DNA of 64,000 nt from Diospyros lotus (taxonomy: Eukaryota > Streptophyta > Magnoliopsida > Ericales > Ebenaceae), in the NCBI RefSeq assembly GCF_014633365.1, contig NC_068339.1:11865925-11929924 (forward strand), given 5' to 3'. Below the pieces are notes generated by a model. It did not search any database and was not told where the DNA came from. It saw nothing but the letters and a program-made list of their open reading frames with translations. Positions 1 to 9,751 of this stretch are shown one piece after another. The first letter of the stretch is position 1; every line of letters starts with the position of its first letter. The translations under genes were made by a program, and so were the position numbers.

Positions 1-147
1 AGCGGCGATTTTTTGAAAACCGCCGCAAAATGTAAAAAAAAACCGCCGCTAAAATAGTATTTTGCGGCGGTTTGAAAACCACCGCAAAATTTCATTTTTT
101 GCGGCAATTTTAGAAATCGTCGCTAAAAATCAATTTTTTTTGTAGTG
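1..147. mobile_element. 3' end of a CACTA-type DNA transposon
   Basis: The block ends in a run of T followed by GTAGTG at 147, the inverse of the CACTACAA terminus of plant CACTA (En/Spm) elements. Inside it are alternating direct and inverted copies of GCGGCGGTTT and GCCGCAAAA, the subterminal repeat architecture where the transposase binds in this superfamily. The rest of the element lies left of the window. Only non-coding terminal sequence is visible, so autonomy cannot be judged. Confidence 0.75.
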
Positions 148-495
148 CGTGGCCAATATAATATTATATTGCATGACCCAAATCCATATTACCATAATAT
201 AGAATGCCAAATGCACATGTAGATGAAATGGAACCCAACTGAAAAAATATATTAATTATTTAACATCAAAATGTAACACCATATGCCACATGACAATTAC
301 ATGAATTTATTTATTAAACATATAACATATCAATTAATTTTGAATCACAAATATTAACAAATATCTTAATTTTATATAGAAAACTCGTAAGATTCCTACC
401 GAACTATTACCAGAAGACAAACTCTCCCACTACATGATCCTTTATCGAGACCTTAATTATATATAGAAAATTCGTTATATCTCTTGCAGAGAAAG
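148..495 (+). promoter_or_regulatory. upstream region of P450 gene 1
   Basis: AT-rich sequence without ORFs. From about 375 it aligns with the sequence upstream of the third P450 (from about 40741), including the shared stretches CTCTCCCAC and CATGATCCTTTATC and a TATA-like run at 458-465. That run is only about 30 bases before the ATG, so it would give an almost absent 5' leader; the functional TATA box may lie further upstream. Conservation between the copies marks the left limit of the duplicated block. Confidence 0.4.
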
Positions 496-1711
496 ATGAC
501 AATGTTTCTTCTCCTTCTCTTAGCAATCCCTATAGTTTTCTTCGTCCTCCAAAAACTAAAGCAAAGTGGAGGAAGATTTCAGCTTCCACCAGGGCCTCCA
601 GGGCTCCCCTTCGTTGGAAACTTGCACCAGCTTGACAAATCGGCTCTCTGTCGCCATCTATGGCAACTCTCCAAGATATATGGCCCCCTCATGTCTCTGC
701 AACTCGGTTCTCGACCCATTCTTGTGGTTTCCTCAGCAAAGATGGCCAAACAGTTCCTGAAAACCCATGACGCTCAGTTCGCCGGTCGGCCTTCTATGGT
801 TGGCCAACTGAAGCTGTCTTATAATGGTTTAGATTTAGCTTTTGCACCTTTTGATGACTACTGGAGAGAAATGAGAAAGATTTGCAATCTTCACCTATTC
901 AGTGCCAAGAGAGTTCAGTCCTTTCGTTCCATTCGAGAAGATGAAGTTTCAAAAATGATCAAGAAGATTAACAAGCTTGCCTCTGATTCAAAACCCATCA
1001 ATTTGAGTGAGATACTGCTTTCTTTGACGAACACCATTATTTGTAGGATTGCTATTGGAAAAAGCTATGATGACGAGAGCTGTGAGAAAAGTAGGTTTCA
1101 TTATGTTCTTGGCGAAATCCAAGAGATGTTAGGAGGCTTCTTCTTCTCAGACTATTTACCATGTATGAGTTGGGTTGATAAACTTACAGGACAATCAATT
1201 CGGCTTGAGAGAACTTTCAAGGCATTAGATGGATTCTCGCAACAAGTCATTGATGAGCATCTGATAGATAAAAAGAGTGGTAAGATTGGAGGAGAGGATA
1301 TTATTGATGTCTTACTTCAGTTAAAAGATGATGGCTCATCCACAATCAAGCTCTCAATGGATCACATCAAAGCAGTTCTTATGGTTGTTCACTTTTCTCT
1401 TCTCTTTTTAGTTTAATTTTCTTTACATGAACCAAGTTCGTAATTAATGCAACAATTAATATGCCCTAATATGTGCTTTGCTAAAATTTTTTATCCGAAC
1501 TATTGTTGGCTTTGTGTTTCCTAATAAGGCCTAATATGGTGATGGCGATTTTTTTGGGTGAGTCTAATCTTCATATGTCTCAACCCGTGATTAAAGTATA
1601 ATCCAAGTCCACATCGCTACTTATTAGTAGTCCAAAATAGAAGTCGGACCGCAAGTCCATTAACCATCACTTGGAGGAGAAATGGGCATCCTGCTGTTTG
1701 CCCTAGCTATC

Positions 1712-1750
<39 letters not shown>

Positions 1751-3240
1751 GTTGTTTGCGAGACTCTTGCTCACACACTCTCTCTCTCTCTCTCTCTATC
1801 TCCTGTCGGTGCCATTTTGTTTTGCTGTCGGCCGATGCTTTCTTCTCTCAACCAGCGGTGCTTGACTTGCTACTTTGTGTCGCATATCTCGAATCTTTTT
1901 TGACATTTTGACCGATCCAAAATACCTTTTGCATCACCTATTTAACCAATTCTTGGCCTCTCTCTTGGAGGAGGAAGACGTCGGTAAGGTGTTCTACGAC
2001 TGATCTATCTTTGTGATTCTTGTTCCATGTGGACCCTACTTTTTGTAGAGATTTTGGTCTCTTTTGGGGTGAGTGGACAGATTTTGGGTAGGGCTTTTTT
2101 GTAGTATGGTGGTCCTATTCTCGGTGTTGGCAAAGTGGTGATACAGTTGCCCAGCCTTGTATGCCTCTATCGTGACTGTCATTGATAGGTATACCTAGAG
2201 TTTTCTATATTTTGTGTATTTTTGAATTTTTTGATTTTGATTAATACTTACACTAACCATCAATTTTTGTAAATCTTTTGCTCATAGCTATAATTATAGT
2301 AGAATAGTAGTAAAAAGTTTGACAAAGATGTGTATTTTCTACTTTATAACTAGTTTTAAATTTTATTTTCATTATATTACACATCAATATCAAGCTTCTG
2401 TCCTTTTCTCTTGAGTTTTTTTTTTTTTTCTTTTTCTCACACTCCCATTTCAGAGCGTTTTCTTCCAACTACCAAAAAAATGGGTGGGGGCCGACGCGGG
2501 CAACATATCTGATAATATATATGTATGTATCTGATAATATATATGTATGTATGCATGGCAAATAGTGTTTGTGGTTTGTATTTTATTTTTGCTCAATTTC
2601 TTTTTTCTTTTTTTTTTGTGTGATTATTGAATAGGATATATTTGCTGCCGGGACAGACACAAATGCAGCCACGCTGGTTTGGATAATGACAGAGCTAGTA
2701 AAGAATTCAGAAGCCATGAAAAAAATTCAAGACGAAGTAAGAAACATCGACACAGAGAAAGAAATTCTGTATGAAACTGATCTCCAACACCTTCCTTACC
2801 TTGAAGCAATAGTGAAAGAAACATGGAGATTGCACCCTCCAGCTCCATTGTTAGTTCCGCATGAAACAATTCAACAATGCACCATCGGTCCCTACACAAT
2901 TCAGCCAAAAACCATAGTTTTCGTGAATGCTTGGGCAATTGGAAGAGATCCAGATTCTTGGGAGGACCCAGAAGAGTTTCTCCCGAGTAGATTCATCAAC
3001 AGTTCTATTGATTTTAAAGGACAAAATTTTGAATTGATTCCATTTGGCGCTGGACGAAGAATTTGCCCCGGAATTCATTTGGGAGTTGTTATGGTGGAGC
3101 TTGCTCTAGCGAATCTTGTTCGTTCCTTTAACTGGGAAATCCCTTTTGGATTGAAAAAGGAGGATATTGATACAGAAGTTAGACCTGGAATCACTATGCA
3201 CAAGAAAACTCCTTTATGTCTCTTAGCCACCAAGTATTAG
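496..3240 (+). CDS. cytochrome P450, CYP71 clan (copy A), two exons 496-1383 and 2635-3240
   Basis: Encodes a 497-residue ER-bound heme-thiolate monooxygenase. The start is the ATG at 496; upstream in-frame codons begin only with TTG. Residues 2-18 form a hydrophobic anchor, followed by the proline hinge PPGPPGLP (31-38), C-helix WREMR (123-127), I-helix AGTDTN (301-306), K-helix ETWR (358-361), PSRF (413-416) and heme loop PFGAGRRICPG (432-442, ligand Cys440). The intron 1384-2634 is GT-AG, phase 0, at the standard CYP71 position between Met and Asp-Ile-Phe. Sequence flavour is CYP71B/CYP83-like; the substrate cannot be inferred. It differs from the copy at 40855 by about 14 residues, including Tyr in FHYVLGE where both other copies have an acidic residue. 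Intact, so probably functional. Confidence 0.93.
1384..2634 (+). other. intron of P450 copy A with microsatellites
   Basis: A 1251-base GT-AG intron. It contains a CA run followed by a TA run (about 1711-1750), a TC run (about 1779-1800) and a duplicated 27-base unit built on TCTGATAATATATATGTATG (about 2507-2551). Compared with the 980-base intron of the 40855 copy it carries roughly 270 extra bases (about 2190-2480). The sequence around 1550-2180 has no splice role that I can see and may be an old repeat insertion shared by both copies. Confidence 0.7.
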
Positions 3241-3299
3241 AAGTCATTTGTATATTATGCAAAAATACGTTCTATATGTATATAGTTATCTATATATAT

Positions 3300-3324
3300 G
3301 TGTGTGCGCGCGCGCGCGCGCGCA
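3300..3324. repeat. GT/GC dinucleotide microsatellite
   Basis: An alternating purine-pyrimidine tract (TGTGTG then GCGCGC) just after P450 copy A. The paralogous site after copy B holds an ATCT/AT microsatellite instead, so this is a fast-evolving position. Such tracts can adopt Z-DNA; no function is implied. Confidence 0.8.
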
Positions 3325-3441
3325 GTTTCAAGATTAGTTGTGGTTCACGTGTGGCAAGGAAAATTCAAAAAAAAGAAAGAAAAAGAAAGTTCAATCACTT
3401 GTACGTATGTGACATTAACGTCAAAGCTCAGTGGTCCATAA

Positions 3442-4319
3442 TTGCAATAATGCCTCTGAAGGCGAATTTTGGTAGTTGGTATTGACCCGTATTCACAGAC
3501 CCCACTCAACTTGAAGGCCATGTTTGGATAACGTCCATACGTCTTATGTGGACAAATTCAGATTGAACTCTTCGATGTCGTGTTTCAATTATTGATCCAA
3601 AATAAAATCCATTATTTATTTTAAAATACTAATTGATGATGGTTTTTGAGATCGATCACCACGTGCCACCTCTGCGAATGGACTTCGGCGGTAGGAGGAG
3701 ACGCGATTGGTTAAAATATACAGAGAGAGAGAGAGAGCTCGTCGCCGGCAACAATGAGAGAGCTCCTCGTCGACAGCAATGGGGTTTCAGACGGTAAAAG
3801 ATCGAGCGAGTGAGCGATCGAGCGATAACAATGGGGCAATAGAGAGATCGAGCAATAAGAGAGAGGGAGCGAGAGATCGAGCGAGCGATAGCATTGCCTT
3901 TTCAGTCGGTAAGAGAGAGCGAGCAAGAGAGAACCGTGCGATGGCAATGGGGTTTCAATCGTTCGTCCGTAAACCCTAAATCAGAGAGTGTGAGAGAGAT
4001 TGAGCGAGCCAGAGTAAGTGCGTCCAATTTGAGGGTAAATTTGTAAATTTGAATGGAGGGTTAACTTGTAATTTTACTCAAGTTTGTCAAGCCGTGCGTC
4101 CAACCGTTCGTCCGTATAGCATAATCCTTGCAATAATGCCCCTGAAGCCGAATTTTGGTAGTTGGTATTGACCCGTGTTCACAGACCCCACTCAACTTGA
4201 AGGCCATGTTTGGATAACGTCCATACGTCTTATGTGGACAAATTCAGATTGAACTCTTCGATGTCGTGTTTCAATTATTGATCCAAAATAAAATCCATTA
4301 TTTATTTTAAACTACTAAT
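3442..4319. repeat. 192-bp direct repeats flanking a MULE-end fragment
   Basis: Positions 3442-3633 and 4128-4319 are near-identical direct repeats (both begin TTGCAATAATGCC and run to ACTAAT). The 494 bases between them are GA-rich and end at 4127 in a Mutator-like terminus (inverse of GGATTATGCTATACGGACG). The arrangement is too long to be a target-site duplication; a 686-bp tandem duplication or a TRIM-like element with an internal insertion would explain it. Confidence 0.75.
3634..4127 (-). mobile_element. GA-rich terminal fragment of a Mutator-like element
   Basis: The reverse complement of its right end (GGATTATGCTATACGGACG) matches the left end of the element beginning at 19145 (GGATAATGCTACACGGACG), and both continue into sequence ending ACAAGTTAACCCTCC or a close variant. 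The body is GA-rich with AGAGAGCGAGCGAT repeats. The opposite terminus is not recognisable. Short ORFs on both strands here are low-complexity and not credible genes. Confidence 0.55.
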
Positions 4320-4962
4320 ACAAAACAACAACAAAATAAGTCCATTTTTTAATATATGTAATTAAAAAATATATTAATTACATATATTAATATAGTTTTG
4401 TTCCCAATCTGAATTTTTTAATATATTAATATATGTAACACCCCCAATCTTCTCCTAGTTATATATATGTAATTAAAGTCTAGTATTACCTTCAAATCAA
4501 GTAGGTAGAGGGCATTACAACAGTAACAAGTATTTTTGTTTCTTCCTCATCCTTAATTACTTGTCAAATACACTGAATCTAATGGAGCTGATGAACTGAT
4601 CAGTACAAATCAGGGAACGCAAGTCGACAAATGCATCTGCATAATTGAAGAAAGTGGAATTACTGATGTAACAATTTAAATTAGCCATCAAGATATATTT
4701 GTGTTTGAATAATATGGGATATATAATTAATGCTACACAACTAAAATTTTATAAAAATGCCTATATACAATAATTAAAGTTGTTTAATAATTAGAAATTG
4801 AAATAACAGAAAAAAAAAAAATTGACCGTTCAATCTTTCAAAAAGAGAGAATTCACTAATCTATAAGGTGTTAATGTATGCTAATTTATAATATGTGCAT
4901 TGAGTTTACAAATTTATATTGATGAAAGCTCTAGTTTCTTAATATCCGCCAATTATGTCCAT
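4320..4962. other. non-coding spacer shared with the second P450 block
   Basis: AT-rich, no gene. From about 4510 it aligns with about 44585-45100 (shared stretch AATCTAATGGAGCTGATGAA and others), so it belongs to the duplicated block. Confidence 0.6.
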
Positions 4963-5026
4963 GGAAAATGCTACTTCTATGATGCTTTAGACAATTAATT
5001 TGACAACTCTCCTTCAATTACAATTT

Positions 5027-6445
5027 GTGAAATTATATTTATAATAATACTTTTTGCTCTTCACAACTCACTTGTAATATTCTTAAAATACCTTGAAATG
5101 AAAACTCATATTTGTTTTTCATTTAAATCCTTTACGGTCAACCACCCACCATTATTCATAAAGTACGTGCACTCACTTTCTCACCCACCATCGCCATAGT
5201 CACTTTACTCACCCACAACTGAACATTGCGTAGCCACTATTATTCAACACTAAGCATTGCACAACAACTATTATTCAATATCGAAGATTGCTAAGCACAA
5301 TTCTGCTCGCCATAGGCAATTACGTGTTACTGTCAGGCGACATGGAAAATTATTATAGACAAACGTTTACACCGAAGTTTTACAAAGAAGACAATAAGTA
5401 TTCCTGTTTCGACGAGAAACAGCACAAATGGTTTGAAGATGAAGTCCATGTGGTATTTGAAATAATACTTTTTGCTCTCTACAACCCACTTGTAATATTT
5501 CTAAAATACCCTGAGATAAAAACTTATATTTGTTTTTCATTTAAATCCTTTACGGTCAACCACCCACCATTACTCCTAAAGTACATGCACTCACTTTCTC
5601 ACCCACTATCGCCAGTCACTTTACTCACCCACAACTGAACACTGTGCAGCCACTATTATTCAACACCGAGCATTGCAGAACAACTATTATTCAATATCGA
5701 AGATTGCTAAGCACAATTCTGCTCGCCATAGGCAATTACGTGTTACTGTCAGGCAGCATGGAAAATTATTATAGACAAACATTTACGCCGAAGTTTTACA
5801 AAGAAGATAATAAGTATTCCTGTTTCGACGAGAAACAACACAAATGGATTGAAGGTGAAGTCCATGAGGTATTTGAAATTTTTTTGTATTTCTAAAATTT
5901 TGTTTTATCATCAACAGGCGAGGAGTCGGGACACTTGGAGTTCCGACCAAAGCTCAAGGATCCCCCAAATCCTGGAATTTGGGGAAATCTCGGACCGCCC
6001 AAACCCCGACATTCTGGGTGTTCGGGGAACTCCGAACCCCGGGGTTGGGTTTGGAGGCGGCCGATCGTGCCTCTGAATGCTGGAGGTTCCACCACCTCTG
6101 CCATCAAATCAAATTAATTAAATCTCGTTAAAAGAAATTACTTACCTGGTTCTGCGATTCTGGGGGACTCCAACTAAGAGGGTGGGCGAGGCAAGCGACT
6201 CTGGAGAAAAGGACGGCGGCAAGAGGTCAGTGGTCTGTGACGAGGGGTCTGAAAAAGAAAAAGAAAAAGAAGATGAGGCTTTAATGCGCGTGGGGTGTCT
6301 TTTTTGAGGGATGGGTGTTTGAAAGGTATGTTTGGAATATAAATGGTTGCAGAAAATAATAAATGTGGTTATAAATAATAAAATATAATATTTTACTTAT
6401 AGTGGTTGTGAAGAGCAAACAGTATAATTGCAAATAGAATTTCCC
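5027..6445. mobile_element. nested MULE with 9-bp target duplication TTACAATTT
   Basis: The element is bracketed by TTACAATTT (5018-5026 and 6446-6454), the 9-bp duplication typical of Mutator-like elements. Its ends are inverted: GAAATTATATTT...ACTTTTTGCTCTTCACAAC at the left, and the reverse complement at the right reads GAAATTCTATTTG...ACTGTTTGCTCTTCACAAC. The paralogous block at 45162-45170 has the unfilled site TTATAATTT, so the insertion followed the block duplication. The interior holds a 418-base tandem duplication and a GC-rich palindromic stretch (about 5915-6090). No transposase. Confidence 0.85.
5046..5880 (+). repeat. two tandem ~418-bp units carrying an ORF-like fragment
   Basis: Unit 1 (about 5046-5462) and unit 2 (about 5464-5880) are near identical and both contain an open frame of about 58 codons reading through NYVLLSG, ENYYRQTFTPKFYKEDNKY and CFDEKQHKW (5288-5463 and 5704-5880). 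I do not recognise the protein. The codon-like reading frame conserved in both copies suggests a captured gene fragment, as in Pack-MULEs, but a chance ORF cannot be excluded. Confidence 0.6.
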
Positions 6446-6523
6446 TTACAATTTTATCATCTATTTTAATTACAAATCTACCCTCCCCATTTGCTACATA
6501 CTTTCTCACGCTTCTTTCTCATA

Positions 6524-6567
<44 letters not shown>

Positions 6568-6880
6568 TTCTCCTTCCCCCTCTTCGTGTTTTTGTTCTTG
6601 TCATTGTTCTCACCGTCCCATCGTAGTCGCGTTTCCACCCTTGACGCAATCGTCTCTGTTGTTGTTGAAGCTGCTATTCGCCTTTGTCGTTCTAGCCACC
6701 GCCACCGCCAACGCCTCTATCTCCTCTCTTTTTCTTTCTCTCTCTCCTCCTCCTCCCCTCCTCCTCTCTCTCTCTCTCTTCTCGTTCTTGGTGTTGTTCA
6801 CCTCCAATGCAGCCATTTTTCGTCGTTGTCGAGTAGCCTCCATCAATGCTTCCGGTCGTTGTTCCAGTCACCGTCGACGC

Positions 6881-6916
<36 letters not shown>

Positions 6917-8184
6917 GGGGGGGGGGAGAGGGGTCTTCTCATTCTCGTTCGCGGCTTCTCCTCTCCGTTTGTTGCTCGTTCGTTGTCGTTTACTGAAAAT
7001 GTATATTTTATCTAAATATAAATATATTTAAGTATATATATTACACAAAAGATTTACATATATAAATATACATAAATATGTTTTTTAAAAACAACTATAA
7101 ACTACAAACATATTATACAAAATTATCTAAATTAAATTAAACTCATTTTATAACTTTTAAAAATTTTAACTTGTAACATGTTAAAACTTTTAAGAGCATA
7201 GTTTGGCTTGCTATTTTTAAAAAAATATTTTGTAATTTTGTAATTATCTTACATTCATCACAATATAATTATATTTCTTCCTTTTATCATTCATACAAAA
7301 TATAAATTTTATGTATTTTATTATTATCTTATATATAAATAATTATATATTTTTATGTTATTATTTATTTATATTACTTGAAAAAAAATTCAAAAATTAT
7401 ATATAAAGTTGTATCAAACTATTAGTATATACTTTTGTTTAAAAAATATATATTTAACCCGAAATTATATATAAATATACTCAGTAAATATATTATATAT
7501 TTATATGTGTTAGTTTAAATTTTCTAAAAATTATAAGCAAAATAATCAATTCATACAATCTGTTAAGTGTTTTTATATATGATTTATGATAGGTTAAAAA
7601 TGAGTATGTTTTTGTCAAAACTTTAAAAATATTTAGTGCAATATAATAAAAAATAAACATACATCTTTCTAACTATTCAACGACGGCAAACAATGACAAA
7701 TAGTTATAGGAGAGGAGAACGGCGATGAGAACAAGAAGAGAGAGAGAGAGAGAGAGAGAGAAGGAGATGGAGGCGTGAGCGACAAATGATGGTAGCGTTG
7801 GTTGTGTCGAAGGCGAACAACACCGAGAACAAGAATAGAGAAAGAGAGAGAGGGGGAATGAGAGAGAAAGAGATGAGATAGAGGTGTCGGCAGCGGTTGA
7901 AATGGCGAAGGTGAAAAACAGCTTCAACAGCAATGGAGGTAGTTGCGTTGATGGCAAACAACGGCAAAAGCACGCGGTTGTGTCGGGGGCATCTACAACG
8001 ATGGTGAGAACGAGAATAAGAAGAGAGAGAGAGAGAGAGAGAGAGGGAGAATATAAGGAAGAAGCACGAGGAAGTAAGTAGCAAATCAGGGGTAGATTTG
8101 TAATTGAAATAGAGGTTAAAATTGTAATTAAAGCAGAGTTGTCAAATCAATTATTTAAACAATTGTGCAATTGTAGCATTCTCC

Positions 8185-9265
8185 ATCGACAAATGGCCAA
8201 CAATATTGACTAGGAAGCAATATTGGTATGGAAAAGAGGCATGCGTGCATGGACTCATATGCATATGAGTTATGTTATTTGTATAGATGGGCGTTTACAG
8301 ATTGGTTTACAGGTGTGAAATATCGCGATAAATTGGCGATATTTTGGTTTTATAAAGGAAGCAATTTATCTCGATAAATTGAATTTAAATGGAAATCGAC
8401 AAAGCCCATCCTTCTTTGCTCTACCCACCTGCAATTTCATTAGAAATTTCTCGCGACCACCGACGAAGCTACCATTCTTCATCAATCACAGAGAAAGTAG
8501 CACAAGCCAACTCGCCATTGGATCATTGCCATTGTTCCAGCTGATTTGCTGCTCTTGACTACTCCCATCTCCACTGGTCCTATAGCCTACAACAATGACA
8601 CAACTGGTCATGTGCTTCAGGCTCTATTCTATGAGCTGCTTTCTTAACCTTCTATCTTCGGCTTTCTTAAGACCCCTTTCCTGATCGCAAGCTGTAGTAC
8701 CATCGTTCTTCTCCCTATATCGCCATAGCCACTGCCTCTAAACTCCCCGTGAAGGTGTCACCACTGTGGAACCATCGGTCGTCTCCGTCACCAACCTTTT
8801 CCTTTCCATCTCTCTGTGGATTCACCTCAAATGGCCACTGATGCCCTTTTTCAATTGACACCACAAGGCTGCTGCTGCTTGACAATTCATATTTGCCTCC
8901 CTCTAATCATTGCTTGTGGATAAGTTTTGTATTGTAATCAATATTATTTTTACATTGTTCTTCAAAATTTTAGATTGAAAATAGCTCCACGTTCTTCAAT
9001 ATTATTCTTTTCAACAAAAAAAGAAAATAGCTCCTTATTTGTTGTCCATTTTTTTTTTCTTGATCTTTTTACTTATTAGGAATTTGTTTATCAAATTTGG
9101 TGTCTCTCAAATATATTTTTGGACGCACTCAAAATTTAGGAATAAGTTGATTTATGGTATATTTATGCAAAAGTAATGCAGGAGATTTAAGGATTCGAAG
9201 AATGCAATTTGGAAATTGAAACTGATCAAAATATTAATGAACTTTATGACGGTGTTGTTCAATGA
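8185..9265. other. spacer, no convincing gene
   Basis: Holds ATATCGCGATA-type motifs (8310-8390) also seen at the end of the MULE near 14730, a C-rich stretch 8400-8900 with an unrecognised short frame, and AT-rich DNA up to the SINE. Nothing else supportable was seen. Confidence 0.4.
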
Positions 9266-9282
9266 TTTATAGAGCTGTTCTT

Positions 9283-9529
9283 TGTTTTTTTTGGATTACG
9301 CCCCATTACTAGCGTCCTCAACCACACTACCCTTAGAGCTATACTGAAGAGATAAATCAAGGGATGTGTCTGAGTGACCAGGGTGGTAGGCCTTGGCATC
9401 ACTAATGTTACTCTCAAGGTCTTCTCCTAAAAGGAAGCATTCTATTTTCCCCAAAAATCGAACCCACATTGGGATCCCCCAGACAAGTTTTCAGCTTACC
9501 CCTTTGCCACTCGACTATGCCCATGGGGC
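9283..9529 (-). mobile_element. tRNA-derived SINE with 17-bp target duplication
   Basis: Read on the minus strand it begins CCCATGGGCATAG, has an A-box-like TAGTCGAGTGGCAAAGGGG and a B-box GGTTCGATTTTTGG about 50 bases later, the internal RNA polymerase III promoter of tRNA-derived SINEs, and ends in an A-rich tail. It is flanked by perfect 17-base copies of TTTATAGAGCTGTTCTT (9266-9282 and 9530-9546). The organisation resembles plant Au-type SINEs. It lies about 220 bases upstream of P450 gene 2. Confidence 0.85.
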
Positions 9530-9697
9530 TTTATAGAGCTGTTCTTGAGAAAGTGAAAGAGGGAGAGATATTGTAGTGAGATGTTAGTCTTTCTGCAGAT
9601 TTTGGGAGGGGAGTGAGAGACTTTACACAAGGGCAAAATGGTCAATTTCTCCCCTTTGTAAACCAATTTGTAAAAGTCCTTCTCCATAACCCTATGC

Positions 9698-9705
9698 ATA
9701 TATAC
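9698..9705 (+). promoter_or_regulatory. TATA box of P450 gene 2
   Basis: ATATATAC within GCATATATACCG, about 47 bases before the ATG at 9752, leaving room for a short leader. The following GTGAGAGCCA is shared with the leader of the P450 relic at 43681. Confidence 0.55.
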
Positions 9706-9751
9706 CGTAGTCTGCTGGTTCTAAGACTTCAAAGTGAGAGCCAACAAAACG

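Larger units (their letters stand above)
4963..8184. mobile_element. Mutator-like element with CT/GA arms, interrupted by a second MULE
   Basis: Left end GGAAAATGCTAC and right end GTAGCATTCTCC form an inverted pair, and the homology between the ends continues for well over 100 bases (TTTGACAACTC, TTACAAATCTACCC and so on). The left arm (about 6500-6900) is CT-rich and the right arm (about 7690-8060) is its GA-rich counterpart; the centre (6990-7660) is AT-rich. Numerous ORFs in the arms are Ser/Leu or Arg/Glu low-complexity artefacts. A copy truncated at about 45480 exists in the second P450 block. No transposase was seen, so it is non-autonomous. I could not find a clean target duplication. 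Confidence 0.65.

Noticed and set aside
6491..7031. Overlapping ORFs of 60-174 codons on both strands
   Set aside because: They are translations of CT and AT microsatellite-rich MULE arms (Ser-Leu repeats, Tyr-Ile repeats) with no domain; compositional artefacts.
7673..8084. Minus-strand ORFs of 94 and 126 codons
   Set aside because: Serine-leucine low complexity from the GA-rich arm read backwards; no homology that I recognise.
4963..8193. 9-bp target duplication for the outer MULE
   Set aside because: Flanks TATGTCCAT and ATCGACAAA do not match; the ends may extend further or the site may have been rearranged.
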